From Strigamia acuminata (lineage: Eukaryota > Arthropoda > Chilopoda > Geophilomorpha > Linotaeniidae): DNA of 64,000 bases. The notes beneath the pieces were generated by a model. It had not been told where the DNA came from and did not search any database. It worked only from the letters and a program-made list of their open reading frames with translations. The stretch lies in the NCBI GenBank assembly GCA_949358305.1, contig OX442316.1, positions 2,604,001 through 2,668,000 on the forward strand, in the 5' to 3' direction. Shown piece after piece: positions 41,886-53,000 of the stretch; positions within the stretch are counted from its first letter, which is position 1; every line of letters starts with the position of its first letter. The position numbers were made by a program, and so were the translations under genes.

Positions 41886-44629
41886 CGCGATTTCATTTGA
41901 CCTTACTTCGATTTTTCGAACTTGTGACGATCGATCAGCTGACCGATTGTGATAAATATCGCGTCGTGTCGATTCTCCGACACTTCGCGACCGACTACGA
42001 ACCGGACCACAAGTTATTAGTATTATTTTCTGACCGCTCTTGCTTAATTCCCATCTTTTTATTCACCAGGTGATATTTGACGCCCCCATTGAGCTATCAG
42101 ACGTTCGTGGTATTTTGATATTCCAGAAGTAGAATTCAATTTTAAATTAGAATTTTAATTTAAATATTAAATTTTAAAGGTGCACACCTTTTATTCTGTC
42201 TTGAATTTCATTTATCATCTCCTTTTTCTTTTTAACTCGGCCAACTCGAACCGAGCGAGAGCGAGGTAAAGATTTGTTTGTTGAAATCAATAAACGCGAG
42301 AAGGAAAAGGAGAAGGAGTAGGAGAAGCGAGCGAAACAGCCGCGACGACAATGCACAAGTTTGTCCGCTCCGCGCGAAACGAAACAAAACGAGTGCAGCT
42401 GAGAGAAACTGGAATGCAGGTTGACTGGTTGGAACTAGGCACGTTTAAACCTCGTTCTAGACCATATTAACTTCATAGTTTTCTCGTCCAAAATAATACT
42501 TACTTCCCCGTAAATGTCCACAAACATCGAACGACTTTTAAAGGCGATAAATGCGAATTTTGCATCCGAAGTTTCGTGAATTATGGCGTCGGGAACATAG
42601 TTGAACAGTTTTCAAGGAATGTCGGCAGCTGCACCGACATCTATGGGACCATAGATGTTGGTGCAGCTGCCGACATTCCTTGAAAACTGTTCAACAAAAT
42701 TTCCGAATTCGGAAATTTTGTCACTTTTTCTTCAGTTTTCTTATCATTTTTATAAAGGATGTATTTTCCAAGTCAGATCCCAGTGAGTATGGATCTTCAA
42801 GTGCCAATCTGTATTTTTAATGAACAATTTAATGTATTTTCAGTGTGTGTGAATGGATCGAAGTAATTGAATTTGTTTTTTAAGCACGAGTTACATTTAA
42901 GAGCGTATTGATGTTTTGTTTCGAGCGGAAGAATTACTGTATCTGGATGCAAGGAGGATTTGACGTTTCAATTTATGGGCAAAAACTTACTTCGTTTTGG
43001 GGCTCTTTTTTCTCATCAGCCGCACCATTTTTGACTTTTTCAAGAGTAAATGACGATAACAGGTAAACTGGTCCTGCATGTTTTTTCAAATTCATATTAT
43101 ATTTTATCATGGAACTGGGTACGATAACTAAAATTTTTATTTTGTGGGTATTTTAGCTTCACCGGTGTCCATCGAACTGAACATCCAAAGACAACGACAC
43201 CCATGTGGAAGACGTGTAATTTCGACCGATTTCGACCGGTACATTTCGTAGCGTTAAACACAACGTTAAAATTATTCATTTTATTTCATTCTATTTGTAG
43301 AGTTATCAAAATTAAATGCCATCACTACAAAAATAATGGAAAGTAAGTGGAGAGACATCATTTACAATGTTAAAATCAACGCAAAATGGTGTGAAATAAT
43401 AAATGAATCTCTATTTATTAAATTAGTCGTAAATTCGCCTAAGTATTTAAATACTTAGGCGAATTTACGACTAATTTAAACGAACTTACAAAGGTCACTT
43501 TGAAGATTCGCAAAGTTGATTTTGATTAATTCTGAGCAAAAACTGTGTAAACTTACTAATTTTCTAACTTTTGATGATGAGAGAATAAAAGCATGTCTTT
43601 TTTAAGTAAGAACAAGATTTATTGTAATTTCTGGGGGTCGCAAATACAAATTCAGGGGAACAAAGAGTGAAACAGGAACATTTATGACACTTTAACAACA
43701 CTTCCGGTCACGCGTCATCCAATATCACTCAAAACACCTCCTGCAGGTTGGCTTCTCTGTGCTCGCCATGCTTTTCCCCTTGAACTTGTGCTACCTTGCT
43801 ACTTCTAACAACGCCAGTTTTCACAGTCACCATTTTACGTAAGAAATGCTCGCAATAGAACGATACAAAAACTGTTTCAACTTTTCTGTTTGTTTTGTTT
43901 TACAGCTAACTCGACCTGGCTACTCTACTCCTGCCGGTATTATTGTTAAAACTGACAAATTTAAAATTAAACTAAAATTAAATTTTTTATTGTTAAAACT
44001 GACAAATTTTAAACTAAACTAAAATTAAATTTATTGTTAAAACTGACAAATTTTAATCTAAACTAAAATTAAATTTATTGTTAAAACTGCTAAATATAAA
44101 ATTAAAATAAAATAAAATTTATTGTTTCAACTGACAAATTTGAAATTTGAAAACTGTAAAGTTATTTATCATGTTTATTGTAAATTGTCTTTTTAATTTT
44201 GTAAAATTTTTGATTAAACAACATTTTACAACCTTTGTAAATGTGACTTTACAAAGCTAAAAGTTCAAATTTACATTAACTTTTCAGCAATTAAAAGATA
44301 TTTAAAGCCATATTTTTTCTAGTGTACTAGGATAAAATGTAATTTTAAGTTTGGTTTTTTAGTTGACCACAATTGAACTTGTTTTTGGCAACATTCCATT
44401 GTGTAAGGGTATGTATACATAGAACTAGTGCAAAGAAGCCCTCAATTTCCTTCATCCTGTTTACACAACGCTCGTCATGCAATCCACCAACTAGGTATGT
44501 TAATTTCAATGCTTTTGGTAAACCAAAACTCAAATAATCTACATTCCTCTTACGATGATTTTTAAATTATTTTTGTTATGTGCTGATTCCAGGGAAACTA
44601 GAACTCCGACTGTGTAATTACATAGATTC
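41886..44629. repeat. Segment H, copy 3
   Basis: Same as H2 up to its end (base G at 43228 as in H2). Hairpin 42600-42695, 62-bp palindrome 43418-43479, intron-like interval 43839-43905. The end differs: at 44622 it has A where H1 has T (23557), and after GATTC it continues into unique DNA instead of the G2 fragment. H3 therefore probably keeps the original right flank. Confidence 0.9.
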
Positions 44630-45844
44630 CACAAAGATGGAGCCACACAGCCCACGGTATTTGTGCATTTGTATTATTGCTTTAACTAGAAAATAAAAGC
44701 GATTGCCAAGTGCAGAGGGGCGGGTTAAGGGAAGATTGACCTGAGTATTTAAATTAAGAGGTTAGAAATAATGTGTAAATTTTAGCCCGGCAATAACCAG
44801 AAAACAGTTAAAAAAATCAAAAATCCAAATAAGTAATAATGAGCGAATGGTGATAAAAAGTAGAAACCCTGGAAAACTATATATGGAAAGAAAGAAATGA
44901 AAAGAGTTTAATTTGATGAGGATTGTATAACGAAAGATCAAAAGGCCAAGTAGGTATTGCAGTGAAGCAAAAGAAAATTGATGGGCAGCAGGTTAAAGAA
45001 AGAAAACTTTAACAAGTGCATTCAAACTGATGAAGCAAATACTTATAGTTTGTGTAAATGACAAAAAATAATTTCAAAAGATGGTATAAATGACTTACGG
45101 ACACATCCAGGTCCGTGGGAAAATCCTTGTATAGCTAGCTACCTTTCGACGCGGGCGTTGGGTAGTGAGAAATTCCCTGCTCGTCGGGTGACAAGCCATG
45201 CCAACTGTGTGGGGCAAACAAAAAATGTGAAGTTGAGAGTAATTATATGCGCATAAACCTTTTGTACAGGCAAAATTAAGTAAAAATAGATTAAATAAGG
45301 AATAAAAGAATTTACGATGAAAGGTTTGGAACCGTTCAAAAATAAAAAATGAAGGGTAAAACCATACTTGTGACAAACATAATTTGAATGACCTTGAAAG
45401 TTTATTTCGAGGTCATTGTATTATATCTTGAAAACCATCAAAGGTAAAGCTAAATTTCCAACTCAAAAGTTGACGAGCAAACATTAATTAGTATAAAACA
45501 CGAACTTTATTAAATTACTTCCCGGTAATGTTTATTGTACGGTTCGTTGATCATTTTTTTGTGTCTGGCTAGTTGTTTTAATGGTATTCAAAACATTTGT
45601 AATTAAAACATTCACTCTCTGTACACATCAATTTAAAAGTAGATAAATTAAAAGCTCACTTCCTTTCCTTAGGTCAAACATCAAATTTATTGCAGACTTT
45701 AAATTCATCATCCATTTAAGTCTAAATGCACACTTTAGGCGATAGTTTGAATTACAGAAATTGTTTTTCAAGGCTGAGATAAATTTTAAATGATAGAATG
45801 CATGTTTTGAATTGCAGTTAACAGTTGCTATACTAACTCTTTCA
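44630..45844. other. Single-copy intergenic or intronic DNA upstream of OATP exons
   Basis: No gene is seen. A stretch near 45390-45510 (GACCTTGAAAG...CGAGGTCATTG) resembles 46118-46240, suggesting an old dispersed repeat. A first OATP exon could lie here or in H3, but I could not find one. Confidence 0.5.
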
Positions 45845-45848
45845 TTAA

Positions 45849-46714
45849 CCCTCGGAGGCATAAATGTAAAATGTGCCGTTCTCGTATAAGGCATTACGGA
45901 TTTATGGACAATTTTCAGGTCAATTAGTTTAAGCGCCATTTCGATTTTTGAAAGTTTGCAACTAATTTTATAGAAGGCGTTAGTTATGAACAGTGAAAAT
46001 ACAGGGGAATGAAAAGTCTGTCACTTCACAAAATATTTCCGAAAGTGCTGACAATGCATCTAATCTAATGATGGCAAAGTACTAAAGTTGGGTGGGGCAA
46101 TCTTTTGGTGACCCGAAATTTGACCTTGGGACGTTCCTTCAAGGTCATTTGAAAATTATCTCGGAAACCGTTAGAGATAGACAGAAATTTCCAAGTGTAA
46201 ACTTGTAGAGCAACATTTATTTAGTCTAAAAATGACTAATTCTCAAATCTTTTGTATCAAAAAATCTTAAGAAAATCACAATTTTCAAGGTCAAACGCTA
46301 ATGTGGCCAAAATTGAAAAAGCGCCAAAAACGTGCTCATTAGACGTAAAATGACCCAAAAAATCGATTCCCCCGGTTGGAATTTTCATATCTGGCCCCGT
46401 TGCCGAGATATGGGCTAAAAACTGAATTTTTAAAAAGAAAAAGTCATAAAAAAATTCAGTTTTCAGCCCATATCGCTGCAACGGGGCCAGATATGCAAAT
46501 TCCAACCAGGGGGATCGATTTTTTGGGTCATTTTACGTCTAATCAGCACGTTTTTGGCGCTTTTTCAATTTTGGCCATGTTAGCCTTTGACTTGTGTCTA
46601 CTTTGATATAAACAAAATCACAAATTTTCAGCAAAAAAAATGTATAGGAAAAAAAATTTTTCTATTCTAGAAAGAGCTTGTCCATAAATCCGTACAGCCT
46701 CATGCCTCCAAGGG
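45849..46714. mobile_element. piggyBac-like non-autonomous element with TTAA ends
   Basis: The sequence TTAA lies at both ends (45845-45848 and 46715-46718). The termini are inverted: CCCTCGGAGGCAT at left and ATGCCTCCAAGGG at right, one mismatch in 13. Farther in, ACGGATTTATGGACAA is also inverted (about 45896-45911 and 46677-46692). TTAA duplication with CCC/GGG ends is the piggyBac signature. It has no transposase. The interior holds a large foldback at 46286-46593. Confidence 0.7.
46286..46593. repeat. Large foldback: ~145-bp inverted arms, ~16-bp loop
   Basis: The left arm (AAGGTCAAACGCTAATG...AACTGAATTTTT) is matched in inverse by the right arm (AAAAAATTCAGTTTT...TAGCCTTTGACTT) with only scattered mismatches. 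It lies inside the TTAA-flanked element. Confidence 0.85.
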
Positions 46715-46784
46715 TTAATAAACATTTTCACAAAAATAGCATCCTAAATTAAACCTAAACGATATCTTTTTACTATTATTTCAG

Positions 46785-47386
46785 CTCTGATTCTGAAGAC
46801 AATAGCTGTCGTTTATTATTATGCTATTCGCCTCCATGGGCACGCCGGTTGGCTACACGCAAAATGTTCACTTTCTGTTATGGCATGTTGAACATAGTGC
46901 AAGGAATGTTATTCTTCTACATAGTGGGATCTCTGACAACCATTGAATCCCACTTTCAGTTGCCTAGTGAAACATTTGGGCTGGTACTTAGTGTGGGTGA
47001 AGTAGCTTGCATCTTAACGAGTGTCGTCGTTGGTATAATCATTGACAACAAAACTCACCGGCCTCACAGCCTTGGAATCTGTTTCTTGCTAATTGGCATT
47101 GGAAACAACTTATTTGCATTGCCCTATTACATATATGGCAGTCCAATACCACTTGATAACACCATTAATGGCACCTCAGCACATACCCTGTGCATTGAAA
47201 GCTCTACCCTCAACAAGGATTGCGTTACAGCACTGCTGGCACCACCTGGTTCCAGCCAATGGGCTGTTGGATCAATATTTCTTCTTGCTTGGTCCACGGC
47301 TAACATTGGATCCAATGCAATGTTTATAATTGGAACCGTATTTCTAGACGACAATGTTGAAAACAAAAATTCACCAATGTATTTGT
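46785..47386 (+). CDS. OATP (SLCO-family) transporter, internal exon with TM1-TM4
   Basis: Organic anion transporting polypeptides are 12-helix plasma-membrane carriers of the major facilitator fold that import bulky amphipathic anions. This exon follows a good acceptor (TTATTTCAG) and encodes about 200 residues: a short N-terminal stretch (SDSEDNSCR...SPPWARR), TM1 (MFTFCYGMLNIVQGMLFFYIV), TTIESHF, TM2, TM3 (LGICFLLIGIGNNLFALP) and a loop, then TM4 ending FLDDNVENKNSPMYL, close to the family's DDNV-KKNSP-Y motif. The donor is TTTGT|GTAAGT. The codon split across the splice is completed in frame by the next exon. Upstream exon(s) are not identified. Confidence 0.85.
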
Positions 47387-47486
47387 GTAAGTCCAGAAAT
47401 AGTATCAACATGTGCTATTACTGTATTTCAGCAATTAAATACAGGATGTCAATAAACTTATACCACTGTTTGTGTGTGCATTTCAG

Positions 47487-47573
47487 CTTTGATGTGCAGT
47501 ATCCGCACGATTGGTCCCATATTTGGTTCTTTTCTCAGCACATTTTGTCTTGCAACATACATTAATCCAACTG
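47487..47573 (+). CDS. OATP transporter, next exon (TM5)
   Basis: 87 bp between the acceptor TGCATTTCAG and donor G|GTAATT. Joined in phase to the previous exon, it encodes a TM5 segment (RTIGPIFGSFLSTFCLATYI) matching the family's ALGP-x-x-G-x-x-L-G region. The intron before it is only 100 bp. Confidence 0.75.
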
Positions 47574-48203
47574 GTAATTTTATATTACCGAAGTGCGTGA
47601 AGCTGGCACTTCAGACATAGCAAAATTTGTGGGAATTGATTGTATCCAAGCAAGCTACATGACTCATCCTTTATGGACAATTGTTCCTATTTGCATCAAT
47701 AGCCGTGTTTACATGTACTCAGTTTTCCAGAGGAGTTGAAATCTGAATTTTTTTTATCTGGATTACCCTGTGCGTTTACTATACATGTCCCTAGTTTTCT
47801 AGTAAACATGATGGCCACATTTGAATTACCCATAATGCATTTTGATTATCTGGAACAACAAAATGGTTGTCGATCTATTTCAGCCTCTAAACAAATCAAA
47901 ATCTGACCCCGGAAATCGTTTTTAGCTCATTTCAAATCTTTTTCGGTACTAAGTGTCGTTGGTACATCAGTCTAACGACGAGCTAACGATATTCCGATCA
48001 TATAGTTTTTAATTTTCGCATGCATAGGTGTTTACATGCAGTTTTCAATGCGCAGAACGCCCAAAATCTAGCTCGTACAACTGGAATTTAGTTTTTTTTG
48101 GGTAAATGTAAACATGGTGAATTTGTTATACTGCCATCTTCACAGCACTTCTAGTTTATACTTTTTAATCCTCATTGCGTTTAAATCGTGATATAATTTG
48201 CAG
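47574..48203 (+). other. OATP intron
   Basis: 630 bp, GT-AG. AT-rich, with no recognised element. Confidence 0.6.
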
Positions 48204-48443
48204 AAACTCCATGGTTTGATAACCGCGATTCCCGTTGGGTCGGAGCCTGGTGGTTGGGGTATGTGACCATGGGTTGGCTTGCCATTATGTGTGGCTTGTT
48301 GATCGCTCAGTTTCCGCGACGTCTGCCAACGGAAGAACTCACACCGGCATTGAAAATGGAGATGGAACAAAAAGACTCAGTGACTGATGTTGATAAAAAT
48401 CCACAAGAGGGAAAAAAAACCTCGATTTATGAATACTGTAAAG
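48204..48443 (+). CDS. OATP transporter, exon with family signature (TM6)
   Basis: Acceptor AATTTGCAG, donor AAAG|GTAAGA; 240 bp in phase with the preceding exon. It encodes ETPWFDNRDSRWVGAWWLGY, containing the OATP signature D-x-R-W-[IV]-G-A-W-W-x-G, then TM6 (GWLAIMCGLLIAQF) and FPRRLP, which is typical of the TM6 end. A charged cytoplasmic loop follows (MEQKDSVTDVDKNPQEGKK). No later exons are visible before the G3 retrotransposon. They may lie beyond the window, or the gene may be broken here. Confidence 0.85.
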
Positions 48444-48722
48444 GTAAGAACTATCAGAGATATTGTTACGTGGAATCCGGGCCTAATCAGGTCTCCACGC
48501 AACTATGTTTAATTGGGGTTTAGTGAGTGTGAAAGGAAAGAATGAGATTCATTTATGCTTTAAATTCAATTCAGATTTATTTGACCGGACAAACAAAGTT
48601 TGTTCGATCCCTTATAAATTCAGATACATTTATTCTCAACAGGTCAGAATGTTATTTTGGATAAATTGTCACTTCTTACATTTGTCAAATGTACAACCTT
48701 TATTAATTGGGTTATGAACTAC
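48444..48722 (+). other. OATP intron or intergenic DNA before G3
   Basis: Begins with a good donor (GTAAGA). I see no further OATP exon up to the edge of the G3 LTR at 48723. Confidence 0.5.
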
Positions 48723-49035
48723 TGTGTGATAACTTAATTGCGATGTAATTAAATTGGTTTTATAGTCATCAGCCGCGCTCTTTATTGAGGCGACATCAGA
48801 CTCTCTAGTTCTGAAAAGCAAAAGTGATTAGAGACCTGTCTTAGTGCGGGCTCCTTATTTATAGCAAATCTGCCATAAACCCCATAATTGAATTGATCGG
48901 TCCATCACATGGCGATGACGGAGTCCAAGCCGTCAGCGCCATCTGTGGCCGAAATTTAGCAACATTTAACCTAATAATGATTCGAATTACGTGCTACGAA
49001 TCGCGCATCAATTGGCACGGTTCGTACACGTGACA
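48723..49035 (-). repeat. G3 3' LTR, single copy
   Basis: About 313 bp. On the minus strand it begins TGTCACGTGTACG and ends ATCACACA (left edge could be 2 bp off). It holds a TATA box (CTATAAATAA, 48855-48864) and, about 75 bp on, a polyadenylation signal AATAAA (48781-48786), the normal order for an LTR. Confidence 0.75.
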
Positions 49036-49047
49036 ACTCCCTTTTTT
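49036..49047 (-). promoter_or_regulatory. G3 polypurine tract
   Basis: The minus strand reads AAAAAAGGGAGT directly before the LTR. Confidence 0.75.
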
Positions 49048-50093
49048 GCTGTGTTTTGGACCCCAAAATACAAATTTCGATACCAGACAGGTGTCTTTTA
49101 AATCGGACATTCTTAAGGAATGTTCGGCTATTTCTACCTTTCATAAGTTATCACTCAGCTGTTTCATAGTTATCACACAAACTTAAATTATTCTGGAGTT
49201 AACTTTACTCCCTTTTATTCCAATGTTACCATTCTGATCAAATCATAAAATAATTCAACTTAAACTAACTTAATATCACTAATACAATATTTGCTTTTCC
49301 ATTGTTCATCTTTACATATTTGAAAAGTCTAACAAAAAAACGTAAGTCAAAAGAAAATTTTGTCAAAATTAAATTATCAAAATCAAAGTTCACATTTTAA
49401 ATTAAAACAAGATGAAAAATAAATATAAATTATTCTGTCACTCAATATTCAAAACTATTCACATTAAAAAACAAGCATTTTCATAATAAATTACAACTCT
49501 TAACAATTTTCCAAAATGGGAATAAACAAATTCAAAAAATATTTTTCCTATTTCTCTAATTTTCTTTAAAATTAACAATACCGTTAAAACATCAACTTAT
49601 TTCAATTATTTACAATAATTAACTCCTTCTAACATTCAATCAAAATTATGCTGTGAAATATTTACATTAAATTTATCAAAATTTTCAACACATTATATTT
49701 TCAAGCAAAATTCGCGATAGATTCCACTCGCGTCCTCAGTCAATTCGCATTATTCAAATTAAATTTTTCCAATTTATTCTTTAAAACTATTTTTAAATTA
49801 AACTATTACACTACTAAATTCAATTTCAAATTATTTCAAAATTTTATCTAACTTATTAAATGCTATAAAAATTCAAAGCAAATCGACGAAGATCGCGATT
49901 AATTTCGTTTCGCGCAGTCCGCTTATAAAAACGTTTAAAACTTCACATTTCATTCCAAAAAAATCACCTATAATTATTTAACACACTTACACAACCTTTT
50001 GTAACACAATTTCAAACACAAAATGTCAACTTAAATGTCGGAAGTTCTTGTTTTCCGGGTCACGCTATTAGTTCGCGTTCACCGTAGACAAAA
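49048..50093 (-). other. G3 3' untranslated region
   Basis: About 1 kb of strongly AT-rich DNA between the pol stop and polypurine tract. No envelope or other frame is present. Confidence 0.6.
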
Positions 50094-53000
50094 TCAGTAG
50101 AAATGGCGATAGTCTTTTCGCTTACGCGGTCTGAGTCTGCGCGACCGGAAATCGTTGGTTTGTGGACTTGCGCCATCTAGTGGCGGGTTTTGAAGTTGAT
50201 TTTCATTCGTTTTCACCGTAGGCTGTGGTTCAAATAGTGATTTTAGAGAAATCTGTTCTGTATCATCTATATAACGTTCTTTTGGCTTAATTTTCGTTGT
50301 TCTCACTAGTTTTTCTGTGTTTTCAACTACAATTTCACCTTTTTTACTGATTTTTTTCACTTTATCAGCAAATTTCACTTTCTTTTCTGGCATATCTTTC
50401 AGAACTTCATCTATTTCTTCTTCAATTCGTTCCTTATATGGTTTTAACCTTTCTACATTCACTATGTCACTTTTCTTTCTTGTAGAATTGATGATTTCAT
50501 AGTCATTAGGTGCAGTTCTTCGCACAATTTCATACGGGCCGGAAAATTGGGGTAAAAGCTTCTCTGACAGGCCAACTTTTCTGTTGATGGTTTTTAGATA
50601 AACCAATTCACCTGGTTCAAATTCTTTGTTGACTCTGTCTTCATCAAATCTTTTCTTACTTTTTGCAGATTGTTTTTCAAGTCTCTCATTTGCAATTTTC
50701 CTGGCTGCTCGAATGAATTTTGCTGTTCTTAATGTATATTCTTTCTGTGGCAAGTCCAAATTAACATCTACTGTCAAATCCACATCATATCCACGAAGTA
50801 AATAGTGTGGTGTATATCCTGTTGTTTCATGAACGGCCGTGTTATATGAAAACAGGAGAAATGGAAGAAATTCGTCCCAGTCAGTGTGTTCTTCATTAAC
50901 ATAACTTTGCAACATTTTTGCGAATGTCGCATTAAATCTCTCCGTTAATCCATTTGTTCTTGGATGGTATCCTGACGTAGTTTTATGCAAACTTTTAAAC
51001 ATATTTGAGACCTCCTCAACCATTTTGTTCCTGTATTCCGTTCCACGGTCGCTTAGGATTTCTCTCGGACTGCCTTCTTTCAGAATAACTTCATAAAGCA
51101 ATGTTTTTGCTGCTTCTAACGCTGTAGCTGCTGCTGCTGGTCTAGCTATTGCATTTCTAGAAAGATAATCAGTTACAACAAAAACATGTTTATTTCCAAG
51201 TCGTGACAATGGAAATGGTCCTAGTGTGTCTATTCCAATTCGCTCAAAAGGTTTTGAGACTGTTGACCATGGCTGCATTAATCCTTTAGCTGGCGTTGTC
51301 ATTGTTTTTGCTTTTGCGCAGTGTTGGCAGGACAAGACGTAATTTCTAACATCTTTATAGATTCTTGTCCAGAAAAATCGTGTTCTTATTCGTTTCCACG
51401 TTTTTGCCAATCCCAAATGAGCTCCTAGTAATCCATCGTGCATTTCATACAATACATCTTTTTGAAGTTGTTTTGGAACTACTAGTAATAAATCTTCCAT
51501 GTTCAGGGAACTGTTAAGTTTTTTCTTCCTGAACAATGTTTTGTTTTGAAGAACAAACTGCTTTAGTGGTCGTCTTCTTTTTCTTGGAAGTTGCTCTTGG
51601 TTTTCTAGCGCTGTTATGAGGTCCAGTAATTTGGGATCCTTCCTCTGTTCAACAGGGAGGTCCAAGTTTTCTAAGAAAAGCGAAGGTAATTTTTCTATTT
51701 CTTCTTCACTTAATTCTTCCTGGATCCTACTTAAAGCATCGGCATCTGTATGTTTCTTGCCGCTTTTATGAAATATTTCAAAATCATATTCAGCTAGTTG
51801 CAGCGCCCACCTGGCTAGACGTCCATTTGGATTTCGGACTCCTTTCAGCCATTGGAGGGCAGAATGGTCGGTAATAATTTGGAATTTCTGTCCATATAAG
51901 TACGGTCTAAACTTTTCAATAGCAAAAATGATTGCTAACATTTCCCTATCAGTTGCAGTGTAATTCATTTCTGCTGTGCTCATCATACGACTTGCATAAG
52001 CGATAACACGCTCTTGATTGTTGACTTTTTGCTTCAAAATAGCTCCTAATCCATAGGCACTTGCATCGCATGAAATCATGAAGGGCTGAGTAAAATCTGG
52101 ATGCGCTAACACCGGCACTGTTATTAATGCATTTCGGAGCGTGTGGAATGCTTTGTCGTGGGGTGGTCCCCAGTCAAACTTTTCATCCTTTTTGGTTAAA
52201 TTCACCAGAGGTTTGGAAATGTCCGCAAAACCTTTAATAAATTTCCGGTAATACGAGCATAATCCTAAAAAACCACGTAGTTGTTTAACGTTCACAGGAA
52301 TTGGAAACTTAGCTACTGAATCCAGATTCCTGGGATCCGGTGAAATACCTTCAGCATCAACCACATGTCCGAGATATCGTATGGTGTGTGTCGCAAACGT
52401 ACATTTACTCAGTTTGACTTTGAGATTCGCTGTTCTAAGCTTTTGGAAAACTGCCTCCAAATCAACAAGATGCTGATCGAAAGTCTTCGAAAACACTATC
52501 AAATCGTCCAGATATGCAATACATACTTTTCCCAGGAGGTTACCAAGTACTTTATTCATCAATTTTTGAAAGGCGGCCGGGCTGTTACATAATCCCATTC
52601 CAAGGACATTAAACTCATAATGTCCACTAGACGTGGTAAACGCTGTCTTTTCACGATCTTGTTCGTCTATTTCGACTTGGTGATATCCCTGGATAAGATC
52701 CATCATTGAAAAATACTTCGCACCCGCTAATTGATCTAGGGTGTCATCAATACGTGGTAAGGGATAAACCATTTTCTTTGTTACCGCGTTTAACCGTCTC
52801 CAATCAACACAAAATCTCCATTTGCCGTCTCTTTTCTTGACGAGTAGTACTGGTGCACTCCATGGGCTCTCAGATTCTCTAATGACTCCTTGCTCAAGTA
52901 ACTTCTTTGTTTCAGCATCCTCGATTTCTTTTTCCTTAATCGATCGTCTATAAGGTTGTAAATGGATTGGAGGAGAATCTCCAGTATCAATTCGATGTTT

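Larger units (their letters stand above)
20821..44629. repeat. Tandem compound unit: segment H x3, G2 element x2, satellite
   Basis: Order is H1, G2 fragment, G2 copy 1, satellite, H2, G2 fragment, G2 copy 2, satellite, H3. Starts of H are at 20821, 31629 and 41886, giving periods of 10,808 and 10,257 bp; the 551-bp difference lies in the satellite. Substitutions noticed between copies: 22163 A versus G in H2 and H3 (32971, 43228); 24096 A versus G (34904); 28250 T versus C (39058). H3 leaves the repeat at 44630. The boundary inside satellite suggests unequal exchange between satellite arrays. Confidence 0.9.

Noticed and set aside
20821-44629. The triplication as a pure assembly duplication
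   Set aside because: Not fully excluded, but different satellite lengths, private substitutions and a distinct right edge of H3 argue for real copies.
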